Below are positions 1-7,086 of a stretch of DNA of 7,556 nt, piece by piece (positions within the stretch are counted from its first letter, which is position 1; each line of letters opens with the position of its first letter). Under the pieces are notes generated by a model that was not told the DNA's origin, made no database searches, and was given only the letters and a program-made list of their open reading frames with translations. The DNA is from Pseudomonadota bacterium. Lineage in GTDB: Bacteria > Pseudomonadota > Gammaproteobacteria > Burkholderiales > Burkholderiaceae_D. The position numbers and the translations under genes are program-made. The stretch is taken from contig JAEZLB010000294.1 of the NCBI GenBank assembly GCA_023435945.1, forward strand, positions 1 to 7,556, written 5' to 3'.

Positions 1-891
1 GATTTCGAGATGATCATCCAGTCGATGCGCAACTGGAGCAGGAGCTTTCTCAAGTGGGCACTTGTGCTGGACGAAAATCGCGGACCCCATCTGGGTGGAT
101 GCAATGACTGCAGTCCGGTTGTCACCATCAATAGTACGACCGGAGCGTTGAGCTACGACATCGATTACTACACGATCGGACAATTCAGCAAGTATGTACT
201 TCCCGGCGCTACGCGCATTTACTCGACCAATCCCACCGGCATGGTCAGTGCGGCATTCCAGAACCCGGACGGCTCGAAAGCATTGATCGCTTTCAACGAT
301 ACCGCTGGCGACAAGGAGTTCCAGGTGGTGTGGGGAAGACAAAGGTTCCGATACACGTTGCCGCGCTATAGCGGCGGCACCTTCACCTGGAACGGTACGC
401 AGTCCGAAACCTATCCAATTCCTGCCACGACGAAAATTCAGTCATCCAGTTATGACGATATATTTGCCCTGCAGACTGAGACGACTTCGGATGAGGATGG
501 CGGCTATAACCTGGGCTTCAGCATCAATGACGCCTATGCGAGATACAACAATATCGATTTTGGCGACGGCGTTACCGATGTGCAGGCACGGGTTTCCAAT
601 GCCGCCGGTGCACGCAGCGGCAGTACGATTGAGTTCCATCTTGACTCGCCAGGCGGGCCACTGATCGCGACGGCGCCAGTTCCGGATGCGGGCGGTTATC
701 AGAGCTGGACAACGGTAATCAGTCCGGTAATCGAGGAGGTTACCGGTATCCACGATGTGTACATTGTTTTCAAAAGCAACGGTAGTGCCGGCAATGTGAA
801 CTGGTTCGAATTCCGTTGGTCCCAACCTTCTCGGAACCAGTGGATAGAAGATGGTGTTACATGTCGGATTCACTGCCAGCGCAGTCGCTAG
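1..891 (+). CDS. GH30-family glycoside hydrolase with C-terminal CBM6 module (5' end missing)
   Basis: The frame is open from base 1, so this is the C-terminal 296 residues of a longer protein. Residues 1-130 match the end of the GH30 (glucosylceramidase/endo-beta-glucanase-like) barrel and its beta-sandwich: RNWSRSF, then LDENRGPHLGGC at about 23-34, then DYYTIGQFSKYVLPGATRI at about 55-73. Residues about 145-272 look like a CBM6 carbohydrate-binding domain: YNNIDFGDG, IEFHLDSPGGPL, GIHDVYIVF and a closing NWFEFRW. The catalytic glutamates and any signal peptide lie upstream of the window. The family hydrolyses beta-linked glucans, xylans or glucosylceramides, usually outside the cytoplasm; the substrate cannot be told from this fragment. 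The last 20 residues after the CBM, with two cysteines, match nothing I recognise. It shares the strand of the gad cluster but is separated by 216 bases and is probably a separate unit. Confidence 0.85.
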   Translation, partial: DFEMIIQSMRNWSRSFLKWALVLDENRGPHLGGCNDCSPVVTINSTTGALSYDIDYYTIGQFSKYVLPGATRIYSTNPTGMVSAAFQNPDGSKALIAFNDTAGDKEFQVVWGRQRFRYTLPRYSGGTFTWNGTQSETYPIPATTKIQSSSYDDIFALQTETTSDEDGGYNLGFSINDAYARYNNIDFGDGVTDVQARVSNAAGARSGSTIEFHLDSPGGPLIATAPVPDAGGYQSWTTVISPVIEEVTGIHDVYIVFKSNGSAGNVNWFEFRWSQPSRNQWIEDGVTCRIHCQRSR

Positions 892-927
892 TTCTGCAGC
901 AATAGGTTTTATTGAGGATAGATCGAT

Positions 928-1080
928 ATGAGACGGATACAACATGTTCGGCAAATGCGTCTCCTTTTTCGGGGTGCATGTAACGCTCATGTCTCTCTCA
1001 CCCTGAATATCAACGCCTACCCAATCCAGTACCGCGATCCCCCACAGGTTATCCCGCCAGGAATCCGCTGTGTGTTTTGA
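928..1080 (+). CDS. possible 50-residue small protein upstream of gadB
   Basis: An ATG at 928 is preceded by GAGGA at 914-918 (9-base spacing) and opens a 50-codon frame that ends with TGA at 1078-1080, 27 bases before gadB. The N-terminal half is basic (MRRIQHVRQMRLLFRG). The C-terminal half contains NINAYPIQYRDPPQ and many codons ending in C or G, as in the neighbouring genes. There is no recognisable domain, signal peptide or membrane segment, and I do not recognise the protein. The ribosome-binding site and position are suggestive, but a frame of this length can arise by chance. It could instead be untranslated leader of the gad cluster. Confidence 0.22.
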   Translation: MRRIQHVRQMRLLFRGACNAHVSLTLNINAYPIQYRDPPQVIPPGIRCVF

Positions 1081-1107
1081 AGCTTTACTTTTTATGGATA
1101 TATTCTC

Positions 1108-2508
1108 ATGGCTAACACTTCTTTGAACAAGCTTCGCTCCGAACTGCTCGATTCCCGTTTTGGTTCGCTCGACATTAGAAAGGCTGCAGCGACCGACAAG
1201 TTTCCGGAAGACGAGATGCGTGCCGACGTTATTTATCAGATCATCAAGGATGAATTATTCCTTGATGGGAATGCGCGGCAGAATCTCGCGACCTTTTGTC
1301 AAACCTGGGACGACGACAATGTCCACAAGCTCATGGATTTGTCAATCAACAAGAACTGGATAGACAAAGAGGAATATCCGCAATCGGCAGCAATCGACAT
1401 GCGTTGCGTGAACATGGTGGCCGACTTGTGGAATGCACCTAAACCGTCTAATGGAAAAGCGACGGGGACCAATACCATCGGCTCATCCGAAGCCTGCATG
1501 TTAGGCGGCATGGCAATGAAGTGGCGCTGGCGCAAGAAAATGGCGAAGCTTGGCAAGCCGACAGACAAGCCCAACCTGGTGTGTGGGCCTGTACAAATTT
1601 GCTGGCACAAGTTTGCCCGTTACTGGGATGTGGAGATACGCGAGATTCCCATGGAGCCGGGACGCCTGTTCATGGATCCCGACCGCATGATAGCCGCATG
1701 CGATGAGAATACTATTGGCGTGGTGCCGACCTTTGGGGTGACCTACACAGGCAATTATGAATTCCCGCAACCGCTGCATGAGGCGCTCGACAAACTGCAG
1801 AAAGAGAAGGGGTTCGACATCGACATCCATGTTGATGCTGCTAGCGGCGGATTCCTGGCACCCTTTGTTGCACCGGACATCAAGTGGGATTTCCGTCTGC
1901 CGCGTGTGAAATCGATCAGCGCATCCGGCCACAAGTATGGACTGGCGCCCCTGGGCTGTGGTTGGGTGATCTGGCGCGATGCCAAGGAACTGCCCGAGGA
2001 ACTGGTGTTCAACGTCGATTATCTCGGCGGAGAAATAGGCACCTTCGCGATCAACTTCTCCCGCCCTGCGGGACAGGTCATTGCGCAGTACTACGAGTTC
2101 CTGCGTCTGGGACGCGAAGGATACGCCAAGGTGCAAAGCGCAAGTTATCAGGTGGCTGCGTACCTGGCAAAGGAGATTGCGCCGCTCGGCCCCTATGAAT
2201 TCATTTGTACCGGCGATCCTCAGACCGGTATTCCTGCTGTTTGCTTTCGCATCAAGGAGGGCGAGAACCCCGGCTATACGCTGTATGACGTTTCCGAGCG
2301 ACTGCGCCTGCGCGGTTGGCAGGCACCAGCGTTTGCACTAAGCGGCGGCGTGTCCGATGTGGTTGTCATGCGCCTGATGTGTCGGCGAGGTTTCGAAATG
2401 GATTTCGCCGTGTTGCTGATGGAAGACTTCAAGGCCGCGCTGGCCTATCTGCGCCAGCATCCGACGCTGGGCGGCATCGCCCATGACGACAGCTTCAAAC
2501 ATACTTGA
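1108..2508 (+). CDS. gadB: Glutamate decarboxylase (PLP-dependent)
   Basis: Converts L-glutamate to GABA and CO2, consuming a cytoplasmic proton; this is the core enzyme of glutamate-dependent acid resistance. The 466 residues equal the length of E. coli GadA/GadB, and the sequences align by eye without gaps. The PLP-binding lysine is K276 in SASGHK (codon 1933-1935). Other cofactor and active-site residues sit at their E. coli positions: S126 and S127 in TIGSSEA, Q163 and H167 in PVQICWH, T212, D243 in HVDAASGG, and H275. The C-terminus SFKHT keeps His465, which in E. coli closes the active site at neutral pH. The N-terminal helix MANTSLNK lacks the acidic residues D2 and D8 of the E. coli protein. 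The ATG at 1108 is set by homology; only a weak TGGA (1095-1098) precedes it. It is the first gene of the gadB-gadC-glsA-ybaT cluster. No convincing promoter was found. Confidence 0.98.
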   Translation: MANTSLNKLRSELLDSRFGSLDIRKAAATDKFPEDEMRADVIYQIIKDELFLDGNARQNLATFCQTWDDDNVHKLMDLSINKNWIDKEEYPQSAAIDMRCVNMVADLWNAPKPSNGKATGTNTIGSSEACMLGGMAMKWRWRKKMAKLGKPTDKPNLVCGPVQICWHKFARYWDVEIREIPMEPGRLFMDPDRMIAACDENTIGVVPTFGVTYTGNYEFPQPLHEALDKLQKEKGFDIDIHVDAASGGFLAPFVAPDIKWDFRLPRVKSISASGHKYGLAPLGCGWVIWRDAKELPEELVFNVDYLGGEIGTFAINFSRPAGQVIAQYYEFLRLGREGYAKVQSASYQVAAYLAKEIAPLGPYEFICTGDPQTGIPAVCFRIKEGENPGYTLYDVSERLRLRGWQAPAFALSGGVSDVVVMRLMCRRGFEMDFAVLLMEDFKAALAYLRQHPTLGGIAHDDSFKHT

Positions 2509-2510
2509 TC

Positions 2511-2514
2511 AAGG
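2511..2514 (+). promoter_or_regulatory. Ribosome-binding site that decides the gadC start
   Basis: AAGG lies 8 bases before the ATG at 2523. A TTG at 2505 in the same frame, overlapping the gadB stop codon, would add six residues (MIKVLI) but lacks a comparable ribosome-binding site, so the ATG is preferred. Confidence 0.55.
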
Positions 2515-2522
2515 TCCTCATC

Positions 2523-4025
2523 ATGTCCAGTCATCCTCCCAGAAAATCATCACCGGCGGCATCGACCAAGAAGCTCAGCATCTTCACGCTGGTCGTCATG
2601 AATATCGTTGCCGTGGTGAGCCTGCGCGGCTTGCCAGCGGAAGCGGAATACGGGCTCAGTTCAATTTTCTACTATCTCTTCGCCGCCATATGTTTCCTGA
2701 TCCCCGTGTCTCTGGTGGCAGCCGAACTCGCCACCGGATGGCCGGAGAAGGGGGGCGTGTTCCGCTGGGTCGGGGAGGCCTTCGGGACGCGCTGGGCGTT
2801 TCTGGCGATGTGCATGCTCTGGATCGAAGTGACAGTATGGTTTCCGACTGCACTCACGTTCGCGGCTGTCTCACTGGCGTTCATGGGACCTGATAAGAAC
2901 TTTGACACCGCGCTGTCGGGCAATAAACTCTTCGTGCTGGCGATTGTGCTGGCCATCTACTGGCTGGCGACGTTCATTGCCTTCCGCGGCATTGCCACCT
3001 TCGCCAAAGTGTCCAAGTGGGGCGGTATCATCGGTACGATCATCCCGGCGATTATCCTGATCGTGCTGGGATTTGCCTATTTGTTCGGAGGAGGCAAGCC
3101 GCAGATCGAATTGTCAGTTGATAAGGTCATGCCCGATTTTTCCAACTTCCGCAACATCGTACTGGCTGCGAGTATTTTCCTGTTCTATGCCGGTATGGAA
3201 ATGAATGCCATCCATGTCAAGGAAGTCGATAACCCGAATAGGAATTATCCGATCGCCATCATGCTGGCCGCAGCAGGCACGGTAGCAATCTTTGTCCTCG
3301 GCACCCTGGCAATCGCTTTTGTCATCCCCCATGCCGACATCAACCTGACCCAAAGCCTGCTGGTAGCTTATAACGATATGTTCCAATGGGCTGGATTACA
3401 GTGGTTGAGCCCCATCGTTGCTGCTGCACTGGCTATCGGCGTGCTGGCTGGGGTCGTTACGTGGGTGGGTGGACCGTCCTCAGGTTTGCTGGTGGTTGCC
3501 AAGGCGGGATATCTGCCACGCTGGTGGCAATACACGAATGCTCATGGCATGGCCGTGCACATTCTCCTTGTGCAAGCGGCTGTCGTATCGCTTCTGGCGA
3601 TCCTGTTCGTGGTTTTGCCTTCGGTGCAGGCCGCTTACCAGATCCTCAGCCAGCTCACGGTGATCCTGTACCTGATCATGTACCTGCTGATGTTCGCTGC
3701 GGGGATTCATTTGCGTCGCAGCCAGCCCAACCGTCCGCGTCCTTACCGGGTACCTGGTGGCAACGCTGGCATGTGGATTATCGGCGGCGTGGGCTTCGCC
3801 GGATCGCTGCTCGCATTCGCATTGAGCTTCGTGCCGCCAGAGCAGGTCAAGGTAGGAAGTCCGACGATGTATGTCAGTATTCTAGTCGGTCTGTCCATAT
3901 TCTTCGTTGCTATGCCGCTCTTGATCTATGCCAATCGCAAACCGCAATGGAAGGACGAGAACAGTGACTTTGCTCCCTTTACCTGGGAAGAACAAGGCGT
4001 ACTGCGAAGTAAAGCCGGCAAGTAG
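2523..4025 (+). CDS. gadC: GadC-like APC-superfamily glutamate:GABA antiporter
   Basis: An inner-membrane amino-acid antiporter of 500 residues with about 12 hydrophobic segments (first near residues 19-36, last near 447-470). It lies 14 bases after gadB, so it probably exchanges external glutamate or glutamine for cytoplasmic GABA. The family match is visible in AAELATGWPEKGGVFRWV, the TM6 region GMEMNAIHV with Glu226 (aligned with E. coli E218), NPNRNYPIAIM, GPSSG, and FVPPEQVKVGSPTMYV. It is much less like E. coli GadC than its neighbours are like theirs. The positions aligned with Tyr30 and Glu304 are Arg35 and Gly310; Trp308 is kept as W314. The C-terminal tail (about 471-500) is shorter than the E. 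coli pH-gating plug and has no histidine. The exact substrate rests on context; another amino-acid exchanger is possible. The gene symbol denotes role, not proven orthology. Confidence 0.88.
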   Translation: MSSHPPRKSSPAASTKKLSIFTLVVMNIVAVVSLRGLPAEAEYGLSSIFYYLFAAICFLIPVSLVAAELATGWPEKGGVFRWVGEAFGTRWAFLAMCMLWIEVTVWFPTALTFAAVSLAFMGPDKNFDTALSGNKLFVLAIVLAIYWLATFIAFRGIATFAKVSKWGGIIGTIIPAIILIVLGFAYLFGGGKPQIELSVDKVMPDFSNFRNIVLAASIFLFYAGMEMNAIHVKEVDNPNRNYPIAIMLAAAGTVAIFVLGTLAIAFVIPHADINLTQSLLVAYNDMFQWAGLQWLSPIVAAALAIGVLAGVVTWVGGPSSGLLVVAKAGYLPRWWQYTNAHGMAVHILLVQAAVVSLLAILFVVLPSVQAAYQILSQLTVILYLIMYLLMFAAGIHLRRSQPNRPRPYRVPGGNAGMWIIGGVGFAGSLLAFALSFVPPEQVKVGSPTMYVSILVGLSIFFVAMPLLIYANRKPQWKDENSDFAPFTWEEQGVLRSKAGK

Positions 4026-4100
4026 TCCCCATGGCCACAACGCGGTGACATCTGTTCAAGGGTGGCATCGCGTTTCCAGATTTTTGCCCGGACGATAACC

Positions 4101-5045
4101 ATGACCATCGATCAGCAAGTTCTCGCCGACGCCGTCAGAGATGCCCATGCTCGGTTCTCGACGCTGCGAGGTGGCGCCAATGCCAGCTACATTCCTTTCC
4201 TCGCAAGTGTACCGTCGGAGTTGGCGGGACTGGCAGCGGTAACGGTCGAAGGAAACGTCGTCGAAGCCGGCGACAGCAGTTACAAGTTTGCTATCGAATC
4301 CATTTCCAAGATATGCACGCTGGCTCTGGCAATCGAAGATTTCGGACCCAAAAAGTTACACGAGAAAGTGGGGGCAGATCCAACCGGCCTTCCTTTTGAT
4401 TCCGTGATCGCACTCGAACTGCACAAGGGCAAGCCACTCTCGCCGTTGGTAAATGCAGGGGCCCTGTCCACCGTCAGTCTGATCAGCGCCACGGACAGGG
4501 AGGCGCGCTGGACGCGCATTCTCGAGATGCAGAGTCGGTTGGCGGGGCGACAAATTGCCTTATCCGATGAGATCAATCAGTCGGAACAATCCACCAATTT
4601 CCATAATCGTGCCATTGCCTGGCTGCTCTATACAGCCGGCAACATGTATTGCGATCCCATGGAAGCCTGCGATGTCTATACGCGTCAATGTTCAACACTG
4701 ATTGACGCTGTCGATCTTGCCACCATAGGCGCAACGCTTGCCGCCGGAGGCATCAATCCGAGGAATAGCCAACGCGTTCTCGCTGCTTCCAACACGCCTT
4801 GCATACTGGCGGAGATGACGATGGAGGGCTTGTATGGCAGATCCGGCGACTGGGCATATACCGTCGGCTTGCCCGGCAAGAGTGGTGTGGGGGGCGGGCT
4901 TCTCGCAGTGGTGCCGGGCGTGATGGGGATTGCCGGTTTTTCACCGCCGCTGGATAGGGCAGGCAACAGTGTGCGCGGGCAGAAAATGGTCGCGGCGGTG
5001 ACGCGGTCGCTTGGCTACAACTTGTATCGTGGAATCCGCACCTAA
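4101..5045 (+). CDS. glsA: Glutaminase (YbaS/GlsA type)
   Basis: Hydrolyses L-glutamine to L-glutamate and ammonia in the cytoplasm. The ammonia neutralises a proton and the glutamate feeds GadB. The 314-residue protein aligns almost throughout with E. coli YbaS (310 residues). The beta-lactamase-like catalytic pair is S67 and K70 in ESISK. The other family active-site positions are present: N118 in LVNAGA, E162 in NQSEQ, N169 in FHNRA, Y193 in DVYTRQ, Y245 in GLYGRSGDW and V263 in GKSGVGGG. The ATG at 4101 is chosen because its product begins where YbaS does; it has a weak CGGA at 4089-4092. A GTG at 4062 would add 13 residues with no family counterpart. It follows gadC after 75 bases with no terminator seen, and its stop is one base before the ybaT start. 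Confidence 0.96.
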   Translation: MTIDQQVLADAVRDAHARFSTLRGGANASYIPFLASVPSELAGLAAVTVEGNVVEAGDSSYKFAIESISKICTLALAIEDFGPKKLHEKVGADPTGLPFDSVIALELHKGKPLSPLVNAGALSTVSLISATDREARWTRILEMQSRLAGRQIALSDEINQSEQSTNFHNRAIAWLLYTAGNMYCDPMEACDVYTRQCSTLIDAVDLATIGATLAAGGINPRNSQRVLAASNTPCILAEMTMEGLYGRSGDWAYTVGLPGKSGVGGGLLAVVPGVMGIAGFSPPLDRAGNSVRGQKMVAAVTRSLGYNLYRGIRT

Positions 5046-5046
5046 T

Positions 5047-6306
5047 ATGAGCGACCCTACTTCTCAGAAAAACAAGTCCTTGTCCATCTGGAGCGTTGCT
5101 GCGCTCGGTATCGGATCCATGGTCGGTGCCGGCATCTTTACCCTGCTTGGGCAAACCGCATTGCTGGTGCATGCCGAAACCTGGATCTCGTTCCTGCTGG
5201 GTGGTGTCGTCGCGCTGTTCTCCGGCTATTCCTATTCCAGGTTGAGTGCCCGTTATCCGAGTTCCGGCGGCATCATTGATTTTTTTAAGCGGGGTTTTCC
5301 TTCGCAGCGGACCGCGCTTGCCCTCTCGCTGCTCTACGTGATAACTCTGGTGCTGACTATCTCCATGGTTTCGCGTTCCTTTGGCGCTTATGCGGCAGCC
5401 TTGCTGGGAGAGCCGAAATCACCTGTCCTTATCGGTCTCTGCGGCGCGGCCATCCTGCTGGTGCTGACTCTGGTCAACGCCATAGGAACGGGTACCGTCG
5501 GACGGATCGAGCTGGTCCTTGTGATCATCAAGCTTGGTATCCTGACCGCGCTTGCACTGATCGGCGCGACAACTATCAAGCCCGAACTCCTGCATATCCA
5601 AGGGCCATTTCGAAGCGAGGCGTTGATCTCCAGCGTCGGTCTGACATTTTTCGCCTATTCAGGCTACGGCATGATGGCGAACGCAGCGGGCTCCGTTGCC
5701 GATCCGGCGCGCACCATGCCGCGTGCCTTCATGCTGGCAATTGGCGTTACGATCACACTGTACGTTGTGTTGGCAATCGTCCTCCTGGGTAATGTCCCGC
5801 CTGCCGAATTGGCACGATATGGCGATACCGTCCTGGCAGAGGTTACCTATCCGGTGCTTGGGCAAATCGGCGTCGTCGCTGTTTCCCTCGGTGCGCTGCT
5901 GGCAACATCTTCTGCCATTAATGCCACCTTGTTTTCCGCACTCAACATCACTGCCGAGATGCAGAATAAAAGGAGGGTCTGGCGGGAAGCTAATTCTGGT
6001 TTTCTGGTGTGTGTCGGTTTCGCTCTCGCATTTACGCTTACACTTAACCTTGGTGCCTTGGCAAATGTAGCCAGTGCCACCTTTCTTCTCTCCTATCTTG
6101 CCGTCTTCGTAGCGGCCTGGAATCTGCGCAAGGAGATCGGCGCCTCGCCGGCATTGCTTGCAATCGGCTTTCTGCTCATGGCGGGTGTGTTCTGCACGTT
6201 CCTGTATGGCCTGGCGCGAAAGGGATGGCTTGAAATCAGTCTGATCATCGTTGCCGTCATCGGTAGCTGGCTTTTGGCTATGTGGATGCAGCGACGGGAG
6301 TCATAA
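5047..6306 (+). CDS. ybaT: YbaT-like APC-superfamily amino-acid permease
   Basis: A 419-residue inner-membrane permease with about 12 hydrophobic segments, matching E. coli YbaT (430 residues), the partner of glutaminase YbaS. The unwound TM1 signature GIGSMVGAGIF lies at residues 21-31. Other matching stretches are SSGGIIDFFKRGF, FGAYAAALL, AYSGYGMMANAA, TMPRAFMLAIGV, LLATSSAINATLF and NVASATFLLSYLAVFV. Its probable role is uptake of glutamine or a related amino acid for GlsA; the substrate is inferred from context. The ATG at 5047 follows the glsA stop after one base, so translational coupling is likely; upstream there is only a distant GGA at 5031-5033. The loop after INATLF is about eight residues shorter than in E. 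coli. No intrinsic terminator on this strand was found after the TAA at 6304-6306. Confidence 0.93.
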   Translation: MSDPTSQKNKSLSIWSVAALGIGSMVGAGIFTLLGQTALLVHAETWISFLLGGVVALFSGYSYSRLSARYPSSGGIIDFFKRGFPSQRTALALSLLYVITLVLTISMVSRSFGAYAAALLGEPKSPVLIGLCGAAILLVLTLVNAIGTGTVGRIELVLVIIKLGILTALALIGATTIKPELLHIQGPFRSEALISSVGLTFFAYSGYGMMANAAGSVADPARTMPRAFMLAIGVTITLYVVLAIVLLGNVPPAELARYGDTVLAEVTYPVLGQIGVVAVSLGALLATSSAINATLFSALNITAEMQNKRRVWREANSGFLVCVGFALAFTLTLNLGALANVASATFLLSYLAVFVAAWNLRKEIGASPALLAIGFLLMAGVFCTFLYGLARKGWLEISLIIVAVIGSWLLAMWMQRRES

Positions 6307-6637
6307 AAAAGTCCGAGCACTCAAGTAGAAGGCTGTACCCACATCGACCTGGCGTGTCGAGCACGTGAGTTGTGCGAGTGAGTAGAGGCAGCGCCTCCCC
6401 AAGGCGATCAACCGGCAAGTTTCACCAATGCAGCTGCCAGTCGGGATGCTTCCCTCAGCCTGGATGCGCCGGCACTTTCATGAAAGTCGTGTTTGCCACA
6501 ATGCTCGATGAGCGGTTGTGGAACGGATCGTGGTGCCGCAAGACGTTTGGGATTCGGGGCCCTAGTGTTAAGCCTGGGGGAAAGCTATGAACACCGTTGC
6601 ATTTCCTGCTTGGTGTCATATTTTACGGAGGGGGGCT
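6307..6637. other. Intergenic stretch after ybaT without a recognisable gene
   Basis: About 330 bases in which no frame on either strand gives a recognisable protein. Plus-strand frames of 60-70 codons here are rich in Cys, Ser, Arg and Gly and lack family motifs. A minus-strand frame ending at 6408 has a helical-looking tail (SRLREASRLAAALVKLAG) but no start codon. Small inverted repeats occur, such as GAGGC-AGC-GCCTC at 6385-6397 and a 14-base palindrome at 6474-6487. None is followed by a T-tract, so they are not called as terminators. Confidence 0.5.
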
Positions 6638-6760
6638 GTGCCGAAACGCATGAACATTCGCGGCTGGAAGTCAGGAATAGAAGTCGGCCTCGGCTTGTTT
6701 TCTAACGCCTATGCAGATTGCCGTAATGGGAAAAGTCCCAATAAAAAGTCCGCGTCCTGA
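6638..6760 (+). CDS. possible 40-residue small ORF with strong ribosome-binding site
   Basis: A GTG at 6638 sits 6 bases after a strong GGAGG (6627-6631) and opens a 40-codon frame ending with TGA at 6758-6760. The same frame can also be started at ATG 6587, giving 57 residues, after GGGGGA at 6576-6581. The product begins with PKRMNIRGWKSG, then GLGLFSNAYAD, which resembles a weak signal-peptide cleavage region (AYA/D), and ends in a Lys/Ser-rich tail. I do not recognise it. The stop lies in the loop of a hairpin that acts as a minus-strand terminator, which argues against a conserved gene. Confidence 0.15.
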   Translation: MPKRMNIRGWKSGIEVGLGLFSNAYADCRNGKSPNKKSAS

Positions 6761-6771
6761 AGGACGCGGAC
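6743..6771 (-). terminator. Rho-independent terminator (minus strand)
   Basis: A perfect 10-bp stem (6748-6757 with 6762-6771) closes a four-base loop. Read on the minus strand it ends in five T's, then A and TT, the pattern of an intrinsic terminator for leftward transcription. The minus-strand loop is C-TTCA-G, of UUCN tetraloop type. On the plus strand the hairpin is followed by CAAAGC with no T-tract, so it would not stop the gad cluster. Confidence 0.8.
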
Positions 6772-7005
6772 AAAGCTCGGTACAACCAACTCGCGATTGC
6801 TGCTAATTATTTATGTTAGTCACCTGCGGTGACAGCGTGTTGATCAACATTAAGCTCATGTTAGATCCCGAACATAAAAATTACTAAAGCATGGCGGGAT
6901 GTTGCTGATTAGGCAGCAAGAGTTAGGGGGAACACCCAGCCGGAGTCCTCGTAATCCGGACCGTGTCTTTTTTATGCATGTGCTCCTAAAGCTCAGCATG
7001 CTCAT
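6743..7005 (-). ncRNA. candidate small RNA between two minus-strand terminators
   Basis: A leftward unit of about 260 bases would start near 7005, from the promoter-like boxes at 7012-7040, and end at the terminator at 6743-6771. It contains three further hairpins: CCGGA/TCCGG (6940-6944 with 6955-6959), TTGCTG/CAGCAA (6902-6907 with 6914-6919) and GTCACC-TGC-GGTGAC (6819-6833). No convincing protein is encoded: a 63-codon frame starting at 7047 has no ribosome-binding site, and an 18-codon frame from ATG 6979 has AGGAG only three bases upstream. It matches no RNA family I know. The region could also be plain intergenic sequence with tandem terminators for a gene to the right. Confidence 0.25.
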
Positions 7006-7011
7006 ATTGCT

Positions 7012-7040
7012 TTTATCTTGATTGAGGGCTTTAGTGACAG
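7012..7040 (-). promoter_or_regulatory. putative sigma-70-type promoter (minus strand)
   Basis: Read on the minus strand: CTGTCA (7040-7035) as a -35 box, a 17-base spacer, and GATAAA (7017-7012) as a -10 box. Each box matches the consensus at four of six positions. Transcription would start near 7005 and run leftwards. The promoter lies just beyond the terminator at 7052-7086, where a new unit would be expected to begin. A match of this quality can occur by chance. Confidence 0.25.
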
Positions 7041-7051
7041 ATGCCATTCGT

Positions 7052-7086
7052 AAAAAAAGCCCACTCTGCCGGAAGGCAGAATGGGC
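7052..7086 (-). terminator. Rho-independent terminator (minus strand)
   Basis: A 12-bp stem (7059-7070 with 7075-7086) with one mismatch and a four-base loop is followed on the minus strand by seven T's (7058-7052). The minus-strand loop is C-TTCC-G. This is a strong leftward intrinsic terminator and presumably ends transcription of the minus-strand gene at the right edge, whose stop is about 300 bases upstream of it. Confidence 0.85.

Noticed and set aside
442..990. Minus-strand frame of 182 codons opposite the hydrolase gene.
   Set aside because: It is a shadow of the GH30-CBM6 gene with no family motifs.
1077..1104. TTGAAG and TATATT with a 16-base spacer, resembling a promoter just before gadB.
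   Set aside because: Transcription would start at about 1110, inside the gadB start codon, leaving no leader. It is more likely chance AT-rich sequence.
4026..4100. The 75-base gap between gadC and glsA as a possible terminator or promoter.
   Set aside because: No stable hairpin with a T-tract and no paired -35/-10 boxes were seen.
6385..6397. GAGGC-AGC-GCCTC hairpin as a terminator for the gad cluster.
   Set aside because: The stem is only 5 bp and is followed by CCCAAGG, with no T-tract.
6474..6487. Perfect 14-base palindrome ACTTTCATGAAAGT as an operator.
   Set aside because: A palindrome of this length is expected about once by chance in several kilobases, and it is not near a promoter or gene start.
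6838..6849. Perfect 12-base palindrome TGTTGATCAACA as an operator.
   Set aside because: Such palindromes are expected by chance in a window this size, and no partner site or promoter is nearby.
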